This document shows, in pieces, positions 24,097 to 35,600 of a DNA stretch of 64,000 bases (positions are counted from its first letter, which is position 1; each line of letters begins with the position of its first letter). This DNA is from Periplaneta americana (Eukaryota > Arthropoda > Insecta > Blattodea > Blattidae). The stretch lies in assembly GCF_040183065.1 (NCBI RefSeq), contig NC_091123.1, positions 5,584,501-5,648,500 on the forward strand. The letters are read 5' to 3'. Position numbers and translations under genes: made by a program. The notes under the pieces were generated by a model. It was given only the letters and a program-made list of their open reading frames with translations, made no database searches and was not told the origin of the DNA.

Positions 24097-24538
24097 TCAA
24101 AGTTTTCTGCCCAAGGACAGATCTTTCACTGCAAACCCAGCATTCCCCAATCTTTCCTATTTTCTGTCTTCCTCTTAGTCTCCATATATACTTAGGCTAA
24201 TCAATGTATCTTAACACTGTCTATCATCTGATATCTTCTTCAGCCTCGAACTTTTCATTCCTTACAGTGCATCCTTCAGTAGGCAGTTTCTTCTCAGCCA
24301 GTGACCCAGCCAATTCCTTTTCCTCTTCCTGATCAGTTTCAGCATTATCTTTCTTCACCCACTCTTTCCAGCACAACTTAATTTCTTATTCTGTCTGTCC
24401 ACTTCACACGCTCCTTTCTTCTCCATACTCACACATCAAATGCTTCTAGTCGTTTCTGTTCACATCGTAATGTCCATGTTTCTACTCCCATATAATGCCA
24501 CACTCCACACAAAACACTTCAATAGTCTCTTTTTTAGT
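24097..24538 (-). pseudogene. RT2 LINE fragment, minus strand
   Basis: Reverse complement of the same RT2 3' region as the copy at 23262, from the CTGCCCAAGGACAG 3' end through the part encoding 'WTDRIRN' and 'YGSRNMDIT'-like text. It has many substitutions and stops. Together the two copies form a tail-to-tail inverted pair about 300 bp apart. Confidence 0.75.
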
Positions 24539-24566
24539 TCTATAGGTACAAATAAAAATCGATAAT

Positions 24567-24929
24567 GTGTTAAACTGGAAAAATCACATTAAAGAAATGA
24601 CCCCCAAACTAAATTCAACATGTTCTGTTGTTAGATCTATGCTAGAAATAGTAAATATTAATACCTTAAAAACAATATACTTTGCATACTTCCATTCGGT
24701 AATGAGTTTTGGAATAATATTCTGGGGAAATTCCACAGATAGTAACAGTATATTCCTACTACAAAAAAGAGTAATTAGAATAATAGTAGGTGCCAAATCT
24801 AGGGAATCGTGTAGCACCATTTCCATGGTTTGTCAGTATATTTTTTCATTAATAAACTTCTTCGTATGTAATCATGAAAATTTTGTAACTAATTCAACAA
24901 TTCATAGCATAAATACGCGACAAAAATGA
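24567..24929 (+). pseudogene. RT3 LINE reverse transcriptase fragment
   Basis: 120 codons: 'LNWKNHIKEMTPKLNSTC', 'NINTLKTIYFAYFHSVMSFG', 'IIFWGNSTDS' and 'LQKRVIRIIVGAKSRESC', the post-polymerase region of a jockey/CR1-like LINE protein. A stop follows 'NTRQK', where the longer copy at 50519 continues, and later codons are frameshifted. It lacks the FADD active site, which is present in the 50519 copy. Confidence 0.82.
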
Positions 24930-25120
24930 CATCGGCAAGTCTATCGTGCTATCAAAAACGCGTGCGTTATATGGAGTAAAAATGTTTAATAGCCTCCCTA
25001 TCGATATAGAAATCAAAGTAAAAACATAAGATTATTTAGGGCCAAATTAAAGAAGTACCTAATTTCTCACGCCTTCTATTCTGTAGGTGAATTTATGACA
25101 TTCAACAACGCTTCATGAAT

Positions 25121-25969
25121 CGAAAAATCGAAGGAGAATTGGGAGGAAAATTTAAAAGGTACGCAAAACGCGTCCTTGCAAGTGGGTTGGGGGCTGTACA
25201 AAACTAAATATGTGAGCTCCAAGCCTGTTGGCCACTAGTCTCACTCCGGGTTACGCTGCTCCCCTGAAGGAGCTCTAGAAAATTTTGAAGGGGAAGCCGA
25301 AATTGGACGTAACCTCTTAGGTACCACATACGCGAGGGGGGCTGAGATTGATCAATTGATCACGGAACGGGGCGAGGAGGATTTGGCTGGTGTTTGCCGT
25401 TAGGATGGCAAGACACCGTCATCTGTTGTTCGATGACAAAGCAGGTGAAGGCCGTCGGAAGAAGCGCAGTGAAATCTAATCTGCAATTTGAGAGATCTCT
25501 GTCCTTTCAATTTGCGACTTATTGAGTGACCTCGTATATTTAATAGACAACTAGGGCATACATCGTTTATAATAAGGGTGGAATATATATGGGGAAGGGC
25601 ATATAGGTCTGTGGCCCATTTCTTATAGGGCTCATCCCGACATTTGTCTTACGCCTGAGGAAAACCACGGAATACCTTAGGCGAGATGAGTTGTCTCATG
25701 TATAAGAGACTAGCCAATTTGGCTATTATGTAGGAGGTGATTGTTGTCATGAGCCTTGTTGAATCGTCTCAATTTTGAGACAAGCCATTTGGCTATATGA
25801 TGGCTCAATTACGAAGAGGGGGCGAGATGTAATTAGTTGATTAATTTAAAGTAATTAGGGAGATTAATGGGGATATGGGTGCAGGTCCGTCGCCCATTTC
25901 TTTTAGGGCTCATCCCGACATTTGTCTTAGCGCCTTAGGAAAACCACGGAAAAACCTTAGGCAGGATGA
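25121..25969. mobile_element. 849-bp unclassified insertion in the RT3 LINE
   Basis: Non-coding sequence of higher GC than its surroundings, with an 11-bp target duplication (GCTTCATGAAT). It contains a direct repeat of about 100 bp (25590-25690 and 25868-25970) sharing GGGCTCATCCCGACATTTGT and GGAAAACCACGGAA. Between the units the motif AGCCA.TTTGGCTAT also occurs twice. The long duplication favours LINE-machinery insertion. No Pol III boxes or coding domain were recognised. Confidence 0.6.
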
Positions 25970-26220
25970 GCTTCATGAATATTTCTGTCTTGTATTAAGT
26001 ATTGATACTAACCCTTTGTGTTGTACTAGTAGACTATATTGTAAAGTTCTTCTGTATATATTTCAACTAGACTGTGACTATAATTAAGACTTTATAATAC
26101 TATTAAGATTTTTTACATGTTTCATATTCTAGCTGTGAAGCGATGTACAAATACCATGGAATGTAAATAAATACAATACAATACAATACAATACAATACA
26201 ATACAATACAATACAAAAAA

Positions 26221-26940
26221 TATACGAGTAGGGTCTATATTGATTTCGTAATAGGTGTATATTTATTGATTTTATTTATATGTTAACTTCTGAATTTCAT
26301 CTGAAAGGGATTTAAAAAAAGCTTCTTGAGCGTGTCGTAAACTGAAGGTCTACCGAGTTAGAAGGGGAGAGATGTTGAAAAATAAATAGGTGTTAACCAA
26401 ATCCCATCATTTCTTTCGTGGCGAGCTAAAACCATGATAACCCCACCTCCTGTACTTTGTACAGGATCTAAGTTTAGCGAACAAGGGGCGATGTGATCGC
26501 TGAACCGAGGGTCCTTGTAGGGTTCGATGCCCACAATCACATTCCTTAATGGAATCTCTTGGGTGATTTGACGATGAAAACTGTGCACGGCAGTGTTCTA
26601 AATATAGGGTCCCAGCGACGGGGTAACGTCGTTTATATAATAAAACCAATTATTAGCAGCTGCAGCATCCAGCATAGAGCAACCGCAGCTACCTGAGCGG
26701 AGGTGTGAAATGAGGTCGAAGGGAATCGTGAGCAACAGAAAGCTGATTTGTCCAACACACGGTAGCGAGCAAAGTAGCACAAGCAATAACGATAATATTA
26801 AGCATTATTCTGAAGTTCGAACTTGTTTAGTTGCTAATTACGCTGTTCAAATGGAAATATAACTTGATTTTTAAGTTTCAGTGGCTAAAAGAAATGCGTA
26901 TTATGAGATAAAATAACGTAAATTCCCAAATATCAATTTT
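26221..26940. other. Intergenic, no gene recognised
   Basis: Frames at 26358-26786 (minus) lack recognisable domains. A GGTTCGATGCCC B-box-like string near 26520-26532 has no matching A box, so no tRNA is called. Confidence 0.45.
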
Positions 26941-27639
26941 CACTTTCATATTACACTAAAAATAGGGTGACCAGATTCACATCGATAGAAAAGTGGACAA
27001 AAAGCTTCAAAAAGGAGGACATGGTTCGAAAAAAGAGGACAGAAATATGTACCGTAATTTCCCATAACTATGGTCCAGGCACCCAACTATGGTCCAAAAC
27101 GCGCCACTTAAGGCGCCACTGTGATGGAATTATGTTCCCCATAGATGCTTCTATCTACCATTACATGATATGGATGCTTAACAAGGTCATTATGCATCGT
27201 TCTATTGAATGTGTGAAGACACGAAATCATTCAGTTTTGTGTTTGTTTTATAAAGGTCTCCTCTGTAGAACTGGTAAATTCTATAGATATGATTGTTTGT
27301 ACAATTAAACCTGGCTACATAGTGTTTACTTTCACGTAATAATTAGACTGGCAGAGGTTAAGGACTCTGCGTGAAAAATGTTTAACCTCAAGGCTAGAAG
27401 TCAGTCCTCAACTATGTACCACAATTTTTCGTGGACCATAGTTGTATTTCATTTTGAAATATTTGCTTTAATGAAATGTGAACAATTTGATTATTTACTT
27501 CTGCAAATACGGTATCTCAGTATATTCTAAAACACCATTTAACATTATAGTCCAGTAAATAAAGAAACAGGCTGTTCCAGCATCAATGGTACTAGCACGA
27601 ATAATGGTCCGGTAAAACGAAAACTTCAGGGTAGAAGGA
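26941..27639. other. Intergenic, possible decayed transposon, no gene called
   Basis: Contains AGGGTGACCAGATTCACATCG near 26964 and repeated AACTATGGTCCA phrases near 27067-27096. The 113-codon frame at 26967-27308 has no domain I can name. Confidence 0.35.
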
Positions 27640-27895
27640 CCACAACCGTCCTGTAAGCGACTATGAGAGCGATGAAATTGAATTGGATACAGATTATGAT
27701 GTTTCCGGTGTACTCTCCATATTTACAGACAGTGAGTCAGATGTGGAAAAGAATACGAAATCTGTTAAAATAATGCTAAAGGCACATAGTTATATGGTAG
27801 TTACTTATGAGGAGGAATTGTGGCCAGGGAAAGTTTTGGAAGTGAAGAACAATGGAGCTGTTGTTTCATGCATAGTAAGAAGCGGCAATTACTGA
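27640..27895 (+). pseudogene. Possible C-terminal tail of a DDE transposon-derived protein
   Basis: Frame 'SDYESDEIELDTDYDV' followed by 'SYMVVTYEEELWPGKVLEVKNNGAVV' and 'SGNY', then a stop. The 'Y-EEE-WPG-VLEV' pattern resembles the C-terminal tail found in some insect transposase-derived proteins. That resemblance is from memory and the core domain is absent, so this is tentative. Confidence 0.35.
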
Positions 27896-28606
27896 GGGGA
27901 GGCAATATCCGCTATTAGTAACATCTGGGTCGCCACAAAATCAGTTGAACATTTGGAAGAAAATTGAAACAATTTGTAAGTTTTTATACCTTTTAATTAT
28001 ATCCATTGTTTGGCGTTGAAAATAATAGCGCAAGTGATAATAAAGTTTTTTTTTTTCTGGGAAGCAATGTTTTCTTCATTTCATAATGGGTTTTCTGATT
28101 CTCACCTCATAAAAAAAAAAAATTGAGAAACTTTAGGTGGCCCGGTATTTTTGCCGGTGAGTGTAGTTGTTCATTATTGCAGGAAAATGACTTTCAGATT
28201 TCACTTGTTTATTGTGTGTTTATGCAATGTGTACTAATAAAAAGAATCCATGTACTTTTCATTACAATGCACAAAACAAACCAATGTCTCCAACAGAGTG
28301 TACGGAAAGTCGCCAAAAAGTAGTTGGAAAGTCGCTAGATTTCTCATTATCAATAAAGAAAGATTAAATTTTGTCACTATGGGGTGTTAAAAAGGTCGCT
28401 AAATCCCTATTTAAGCAATATAAAAGATAAAAGAAATTGTCGTTGAAAAACAGTTAAAGTCGCTAAATTGGCAACACTGAATAAACCTGTACAACATAGT
28501 CCGCGCATAACATATTTCACTTGTTTATGCGATGTTGCCAAATCCTTTTCACGTGAACTTAGATTGCATTTTAACCAAGGTAATTTGATCGCAGAAAAGT
28601 TTTATA
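27896..28606. other. Intergenic, no gene recognised
   Basis: AT-rich. The phrase GTCGCTAAAT or a variant recurs between 28300 and 28470 without clear periodicity. Confidence 0.45.
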
Positions 28607-29685
28607 CAGGGACATCATTTTATTTTTACTAACATTTTTAATATTAACCTGGCTATACCTTTAGAGAACCGGAAACACAGTTTGCTATCCCCTTCCGCGA
28701 CTGTAGTTCGATGATAATGGAGTAAAACACAAACAAATCACTCTACTAGGTATAGGAGGGAAGAAAAGTAGTTCATACATTTAAGTAAACTAGGAAATAT
28801 CGCGATTTTGAGTTCGATAATTTTCATTAGGTTTTTATTTAATCAAAATACAGTACTGTATTAAGAATAAATGTTTTTACTCACGAACTGAGCTGTCCAT
28901 GCGAACGTATTCATTATGCAGTGTATATTATACTGTCTACAGCACATTAGCGTACAATATAGAGAATGAAGTTAAATTGAAAAATAATCATATGTAATAT
29001 GGATATTTAAACACATTCTTGAAAATGGTGGCCGTTCATTTCGATGCAGGCTTCAGTTCTTTTGTGCATATTATCGCACTATAGACTATTGCATCAAATT
29101 CCAATTACAGTTTCGTCCTTCGTACTAGTAACTCATGTTGAAATAATTCTGTACCTACTCTATAAAAGAGTACCTTACGTACTGTAAATTCAATCTTCAC
29201 TTCTGCCCGACTCGCACAGATAAAATTACTCAGACATGCTATCTACTGTCCGTCCAAGTGGTTATGCCGCAGGATCGTATAAAGTGGGGAAATCACGTGA
29301 CAGTTAATTACTTAACGAGGCCCTTTTATTTAAGTTATTTTAAACAGCTGTATAATATTACGTAAACGTCCAATTCCTAACAGAAATTAATGTTCTAAGG
29401 CAGCCCAGCTTTTACAGAGGCGGGAGCAGAAGCAGATGGGGGAAATCGGGATGTGACGTAGGCAAACGGACTGTACCTGTGCGAAAATATGATTCAAAAT
29501 TCAAAGCTCTTTCGTCACTGGAAAACGCGAACATATTTCTGGAACGTACTACACTCACTAACTCAGTGCTGTTTACTATATGCGGCCTTGATTCTGTGTG
29601 GAGGACGGTGGAAAGGATGAGAGTGAAGTACATTAAAAAACTCAGGTACAATAAAAATTGAAGTAAAAATAAAATGATGTCCCTG
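28607..29685 (-). mobile_element. Tc1/mariner-like non-autonomous element (copy 1)
   Basis: 1079 bp flanked by TA on both sides, with matching ends: CAGGGACATCATTTTATTTT on the left and its reverse complement on the right. The copy at 45619-46617 is the same family in opposite orientation and carries a transposase-like N-terminal frame; that coding side is decayed here. The TA target and helix-turn-helix fragment suggest Tc1/mariner. Confidence 0.75.
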
Positions 29686-29690
29686 TACAA

Positions 29691-31009
29691 TCTATACTAA
29701 TAATAAATCTGTAGCCAAAATTTTTCTGGTAATTTTCGATTTTCCAAAAATAATTGGTGTTAACATGTATAATTAACCATCCTGAAACCGAAAATCGCTT
29801 TTTTGAAATTTTTGTTTGTATGTCTGTCTGTCTGTATGTTTGTTACCTTTTCACGCGATAATGGCTGAACGGATTTCGATGAAAAATGGAATATAAATTA
29901 AGTTCGTTGTAACTTAGATTTTAGGCTATATGGGATTCAAAATACATTATTTAAAAGGGGGGTTATAAGGGGGCCTAAATTAAATAAAATTAAATATCTC
30001 GCTTATTATTGATTTTTGTGAAAAATGTTACATAACAATAGTTTCTTTAAAAATGATTTCCGATAAGTTTTATTCCAAGCAAAATTTTGATAGGACTGAT
30101 ATTTAATGAGATAAATGAGTTTTAAAATTAAAATAACGCCATCTAAGACGGTGCAATGAATTAAGAACAAATGACTTCGTCTATAAGGGGCCTTAGACAT
30201 CAACAATTGAAAGCTATTAAACATAGCCTACAGAGAATGTTTCTGTGTTTGTATGAAGTAATATCAGAAGCTAAATTAATCGATTTGTATAATTAACCCA
30301 GATAAGACTGACGTCCTATATATAGGACGGAACGTTTTATTTTTTTAACATTGCTGTGTAAGATTTTCATAGCCGGCAATCATGATACCATAATCCTTAT
30401 ATGTTATAAATTGCCTCCAATTTTTTTTTCTTGAATTTAGTCTGTCATAGTCATTGTTATTAACATATTTGTGTGAAACGTCCGGTGTCCTATATATAGG
30501 ACGTCAATCTTATCTGGGTTAATTATTATTTCACCATTGGAAAGCGTAGTTTCTCTAGATGGACATAATGCTATAATGTTATTACAGTAACGTCTGAGTA
30601 AATCGAGGACAGGTAAGATTAAAATAGCTTCTTATGCAAAGAAAATTTGATAGGCTATTTTGTACATTCGTTTTCTGTATTTCTTAAAATAATATTTATG
30701 TACACTCATTTTAATCTCAGAGAATTAACGAACATCGAGAGTGTATTGATTTAGTATGCACTAATAGTACGTTAGCTTAGCAATCCATTATTTTATAATT
30801 CAAATTTTAACTATGCTCAATTGAATCGTGTTAAAATACATAAAATATATATGCAATAAATGCAATGCAAAAAAAATTGGGTAATGAGCGAAGCAGATTA
30901 TCTTGCGCTGTTGTAAAAGTTGTTCCCCGGATCAAACGTCCTATTTTAATTATGTAATTACTTTATATTTATTTCTAACAGGTGCAGCGGAGCGCACGGA
31001 TACGGCTAG
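29691..31009 (+). mobile_element. Non-autonomous Helitron, family H1 (copy B), carrying a MITE
   Basis: The 5' TCTATACTAATAATAAATC is preceded by A. The 3' end has the bulged hairpin GTGCAGCGGAGCGCAC, 9 nt of spacer, CTAG at 31006-31009, then T. It inserted into a 30-bp tandem array made from the end of the neighbouring Tc1-like element. A 222-bp TTAA-flanked MITE sits at 30297-30518. Non-coding. Confidence 0.88.
30297..30518. mobile_element. piggyBac-like MITE, 222 bp
   Basis: TTAA on both sides (30293-30296, 30519-30522). The roughly 32-bp terminal inverted repeats start CCCAGATAAGA and have one mismatch. Each arm ends with the self-complementary GTCCTATATATAGGAC. The Helitron copies at 32780 and 47874 lack it at the matching place, giving an empty-site comparison. 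TTAA targeting and CCC ends fit piggyBac; no coding. Confidence 0.88.
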
Positions 31010-31010
31010 T

Positions 31011-31070
31011 AGTAAAAATAAAATTATGTCCCTGTACAATAGTAAAAATAAAATGATGTCCCTGTACAAT
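31011..31070. repeat. Two 30-bp units derived from a Tc1-like terminus
   Basis: Units 31011-31040 and 31041-31070 differ by one base (AAATTATG versus AAATGATG). A third lies at 29662-29691 across the Helitron insertion. Each holds ATGTCCCTGTACAAT, the element end plus its flank. Confidence 0.92.
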
Positions 31071-32340
31071 AGAAGAAGTGTCTGAACTCGGTTCACTTTT
31101 CGATCTTCGATCAAAGTTGATCTTTAGTCAGGGAGTTTTATACAATTGGGCCTTAGTGAGAGAGAAGTTGATTTCTTACGTTTAAGTATTCAAACATGAT
31201 CAAAGCGTAGGATGTTTCCGTAAAGGAGGTAGGCTACCTAAACATTTGTAGAACCGTCGAAATGCTTCCTTCTAGAGCAGTATGAATGTCGAGTGCTGAA
31301 CACAATTAAGCTACACCTACACACCAGTCAGTCTCAGGGGACAGCGACCATCCAATTCAATATGCATACGTTATGTGCGACACGACAGACAATACAGATT
31401 CCTACTGAAGACCGCAGTAGCTACGTAGTCCGTTCTGTGCACTGTATCATCCAGCTCTCTGATTAAACGCGGGAACAATTAAAGTAATATAACTCACATC
31501 GAATGCTGTTTTCTTAAGTTGGTTATTTATTTTGCGCGCTGTATCAACTGCGCAATCGGTTGAACTGGTGATAGCAAATCTACAGGCTGTTTCAGAAGGG
31601 GTAGTAAATATTCCAGCACAGGAAAGCTGCGATCACAGCAAACAGTGAAAGGGAAAGTAGTGACGTCATACGCAGTAAACTTCAGTGCATAGGTAGGACG
31701 TTCGTAGCAAAACAGTATTGGGTGTTCATTTCAAAGTGTGTCATGACGTCACTGTTGTTGGGTCACCGATTTGAAGCGAGTTTCAACTTATATGTTAGAG
31801 AAGTTGCCTATTATTTAAGGCGTTCTTCAATCTGAACTTGAGAACGTGTACGGTATAACTTGAACGTCGTAGCAACAGATGGCGGTCTGTACGGTCTGTG
31901 TGCTACCATAACCTCTTTCGAACTGTGTTTTGCGCCGGCAAGTCGTACGCAGGGTATTTGTTATCATCGGTTGCGTACGGTAACATTCCACAACACAAAT
32001 CAAATGCTCCGTGTCCATGTTGACCGTCGAAGTTAATGTCAACAAATACGTAAGTAATCGTCTTAACCCTCTCCCCATATCCCGACAGTACGTATTTCCA
32101 AACAGTTCACATTCCTGCCACTACCGGCGTTACCGTACGTATCGGTACGTACTCTTCAGAATGAACGCCGTACTTGCTAGCCAACTTCTCTGCCTCTTAG
32201 GTTATACACCTGAGCTGCGGAAGTGTAGGAAGATTGAATTTTCTAGGCTCATCAACTAGCCACATGACGGCATACAGCGAGCAAAGACACATTTTGAACT
32301 GAACACCCAGTAGATTTCAGTTGAGTACAGAGAAGAGTAT
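31071..32340. other. Intergenic, no gene recognised
   Basis: Mixed composition with several short frames and no recognised domain. No terminal-repeat pair was found by eye. Confidence 0.45.
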
Positions 32341-32779
32341 AAGGTTCGTTCCAACAGCAGTCAGCAACCGTCCGTAACATCGTGAGCATGCGCAGTACAG
32401 AAAAAGCGTTCCAACACAATCCGAACCAGTCCTGAACCGGAAACATGTACTGCAGTCGGGCGTTCCAACAAGCTTCCGACACGGGTTCGGAACGGTCAGA
32501 AATAGTCCGCGGAAGAGTACGCAAGACGCGCATGCGCATTAGCTCACCAACGTCTCCTGGATACTGAAGAAAGACATGCTTGACTGTTCACATGCTTGAC
32601 TGTTCACATCAGTGAGGTTAAAAATGAAAAGTGACAATACAGACGAATAATAAAACTAGAGATTTAATTTAAATTTTCGCCAAAAAGAAAGGGAATGGAA
32701 ACTATTTGGGTATTGAAATAGTTAATTACAATTTCAACATGCAGCTTTATTTATGAGTATTATAAATAACGTAAATACA

Positions 32780-33756
32780 TCTATACTAATAATAAATCTG
32801 TAGCAGAAATATTTCTGGTAATTTTCGATTTTCCAAAAATAATTGGTCTTAACATATATAATTAATCACCCTGAAACCGAAAATCGCTTTATTGAAATTT
32901 TTGTTTGTATGTCTGTCTGTCTGTATGATTGTTACCTTTTCACGCGATAATGGGTGAAGGGATTTCGATGAAAATTGGAATATAAATTAAGTTCGTTGCA
33001 ACTTAGATTTTAGGCTATATGGCATTCAAAATACATTTAAAAGGGCGGTTATAAGGGGGCCTGAATTAAATAAATCTAAATATCTCGCTTATTGATTTCT
33101 GTGAAAAATGTTACATAACAAAAGTTTCTTTAAAAATAATTTACGATAGGTTTTATTCTTTGAACAATTTTGATAGGACTGATATTTAATGCGATAAATG
33201 AGTTTTAAAATTAAAAAAACTGCCATCTAAGGCCGTGTAATGAATTAAAAAACAAATGAATTCGTCTATAAGGGGCCTTGGACAGCAACAATCGAAAGCT
33301 ATGAAAGATAGCCTACAGATAATGTTTCTGTATTTGAATGAAGTAATATCGGAAACTAAATTAACCGATTTGTATAATTAATTATTAATTCACCATTGGA
33401 AAGTGTGGTTTCTCTATATGGACATAATGCTATAATGTTATTACAGTAACTTCTGAGTGAATCGAGTGAGGACAGGTAAGATTAAAATAGCTTCTTATGC
33501 ACAGAAAACTTGATAGGCTATTCTGTACATTCGTTTCCTGTATTTCCTAAAATAATTTTTATGACCAAATGAGTGGTCTCTGGATCAAAATGATCGCATT
33601 TTAATTATGCAAATACAATTTAAATTAAGTAACGTATTAAACGATTTATCCTTCTATCAAACACGAATGTTCCCGGGATCAAATGTCCTATTTTAATTAT
33701 GTAATTACTTTATATTTATTTCTAACGGGTGCAGCGGAGCGCACGGGTACGGCTAG
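32780..33756 (+). mobile_element. Non-autonomous Helitron, family H1 (copy C)
   Basis: 977 bp from TCTATACTAATAATAAATC to hairpin plus CTAG (33753-33756), flanked A and T. It is the same length as copy E and keeps the site where copy B carries the MITE uninterrupted. Confidence 0.9.
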
Positions 33757-33988
33757 TTAATAATAAAAAAGAACTATTTTTAGATGAGAGTCACCCAGGA
33801 CACGACATTGAATTAACGGAATTCTTGCCATCCATATTTTTTGTCATCTTTTTATAGAAAATGATCGAAATTCTGCAATTAGAATTAGCTGCAAAACGAC
33901 AATAATAAGCATCCCGTTCTTAGCAAAGATGATCACAGTTATAGCATCTCTGGATTTAGTACATAACGATCCGCGATAGCGTTCCAAC

Positions 33989-35316
33989 CACAGTCTACTA
34001 TATACAGTCGCGAAGCTTGAGGTGTTTTTTTGCAAATCTCGTGATAAAGCGCTCCAAGCGGTTAGCAACTAGAAAAAATAGACTGTCATGGTCGACTTTG
34101 GACTGTGTCGTATTTCTATCGAGTGCTAGCTCGTTGCGTATTTCACACTGATGCTTGTGAAATGTTCGTTATTGGTTATAATGAAAATGTTAATGGCTAA
34201 AATATAATAATTGGAATAATAATATGGGACAAGGAGGAGACGTTTGTAGTGCTATATATTGTAGCAACAGTAAGAGAAAGAGGCCAGAGTTATCCTTTTC
34301 CCGATTTCCGAAAGATTCAGAAAGGTTCCTGGGTTTCCACAAGAATGCTGTGCAGAAACAAAACTGTTAATTTGAAGTTCTTTGTGATTGTTAGAATACA
34401 TTATATCCTTAAATTTCACAATGAAATGTTTCAGTCTAACCGAAAAGACATTAGATACCGGTTAAAGTTCTGTCACTTAGGCTGCTAAATTTCCAGAGAA
34501 ATAAAGGTTAGGTCTACTTTTTTTTTTTTTTCAGAGGATATATTTTTAATTGTAGCTATTAAATTTGTTATTATTTTTATGTGTTATTTTACTAAAGACG
34601 TAGAAAAATTAAATTTGTTTTAATGAAATTTATTGATCACGTTTTATTTTAAATTCTGGTGGATTATTATTGCTTAGGCCTACGTTCTTCTTCAAAGGAT
34701 ATGTTTTTAATTATAGCTGTTAATTTTGTTGTTATTTTTATTTGTTGCTTTACTAGAGACGTAGGAAAAGTCTGTTACAATAAAATTTATTGATCAGTTT
34801 TATTTCCAATTCTGGTGTGATTATTATTGCTTAACCTCATCCCACTTTGTTAACTACGCAAGCCTACACTACAAGTACCGGTACACGTAAGTTACTCCAG
34901 TAAGTCATATTTCCATTATTATTGTTGTAAAGAGAAATGCAAATGAATATTTATTGGTTTCATAGTTAATTATCGCTATAATCTTGAATGAGTGAAGCGA
35001 TTATAGTAAATTTCAGTTCGTTTTGCACAAACAAAAATTATATTAACTTATTTCTTGCAGGTATCTTCGAGTTTATGGTGGAATTTAATATACTTCATTA
35101 AAATAATAAATTAACTTCATGCATTTAATATTTCAATAATGGAAGGAAGGTGTTAATTTTTCCAAAAGAACACAACGAAAGTGTAACGTATTTTGTCGGT
35201 TGCTAGGAGAGAGATCTGCGATGATGAGGCCATAGTAGCGATCCTAGTGGTGGGCAACTACCCACGTTTGCATTTTTACTACATATTGAGCTTCGCGACT
35301 GTATATAGTAGACTGT
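33989..35316 (+). mobile_element. P-element-like DNA transposon, non-autonomous
   Basis: 1328 bp flanked by an exact 8-bp duplication GTTCCAAC (33981-33988 and 35317-35324). The terminal inverted repeats, about 30 bp, start ACAGTCTACTATATACAG and continue TCGCGAAGCT. The interior retains a THAP-domain start (34225-34371) but no full transposase. The 8-bp duplication and a THAP finger are hallmarks of the P superfamily. Confidence 0.75.
34225..34371 (+). pseudogene. THAP-type zinc-finger fragment
   Basis: A 48-codon frame opens with 'MGQGGDVCSAIYCSNSK' and contains 'LSFSRFPKDSER'. The C-x4-C pair and 'F-R-FPKD' motif are the conserved start of THAP DNA-binding domains, which recognise P-type transposon ends. 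The frame ends before the later Cys/His pair, so it is truncated or frameshifted. Its place inside a P-like element supports the call. Confidence 0.6.
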
Positions 35317-35600
35317 GTTCCAACAGCGTCCAGTTCAATTTCAATCCCATAGCAGATGCCCAACTAGCGCATGCGCATAAGATGGTACAGGAACCGTACA
35401 TGAACTGATCCATGAACCGCTTGTTGGAACGAACCTATAGATGTCACCCGCGCCTCGCCCTGTTCTCGATCGCTACAGACGATACACAGTTCACATAAAC
35501 AACGCCTTGACTCTGCCAGTGAAAATAAATGAATTAAATAAATTAACAAATAATTTAAATTGTAGGAAACATCATCGTAGTATCAATCTTTTTCTGTAGT

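Larger units (their letters stand above)
24553..26215 (+). mobile_element. Third LINE family (RT3), 5'-truncated, with (AATAC)n tail, interrupted
   Basis: Coding sequence lies at 24567-24929 and decayed frames continue to about 25080. The 3' UTR resumes after an 849-bp insertion, and the (AATAC)n tail runs at about 26178-26215. The minus-strand copy at 50186-51340 shows the same 3' UTR without the insertion. GCTTCATGAAT at 25110-25120 and 25970-25980 flanks the insert. Confidence 0.82.
32341..35438. mobile_element. Composite inverted-repeat element (candidate) hosting a Helitron and a P-like element
   Basis: AGGTTCGTTCCAACA near 32347 is matched in reverse by TGTTGGAACGAACCT near 35424-35438. 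CGTTCCAACA-like strings recur inside (32408, 32460). Without the two nested inserts (32780-33756 and 33989-35316) it would be about 790 bp. The target duplication is unclear and the superfamily is not assigned. Confidence 0.5.

Noticed and set aside
26500..26545. Possible tRNA or SINE head with GGTTCGATGCCC
   Set aside because: Only a B-box-like string is visible; no A box or cloverleaf could be drawn.
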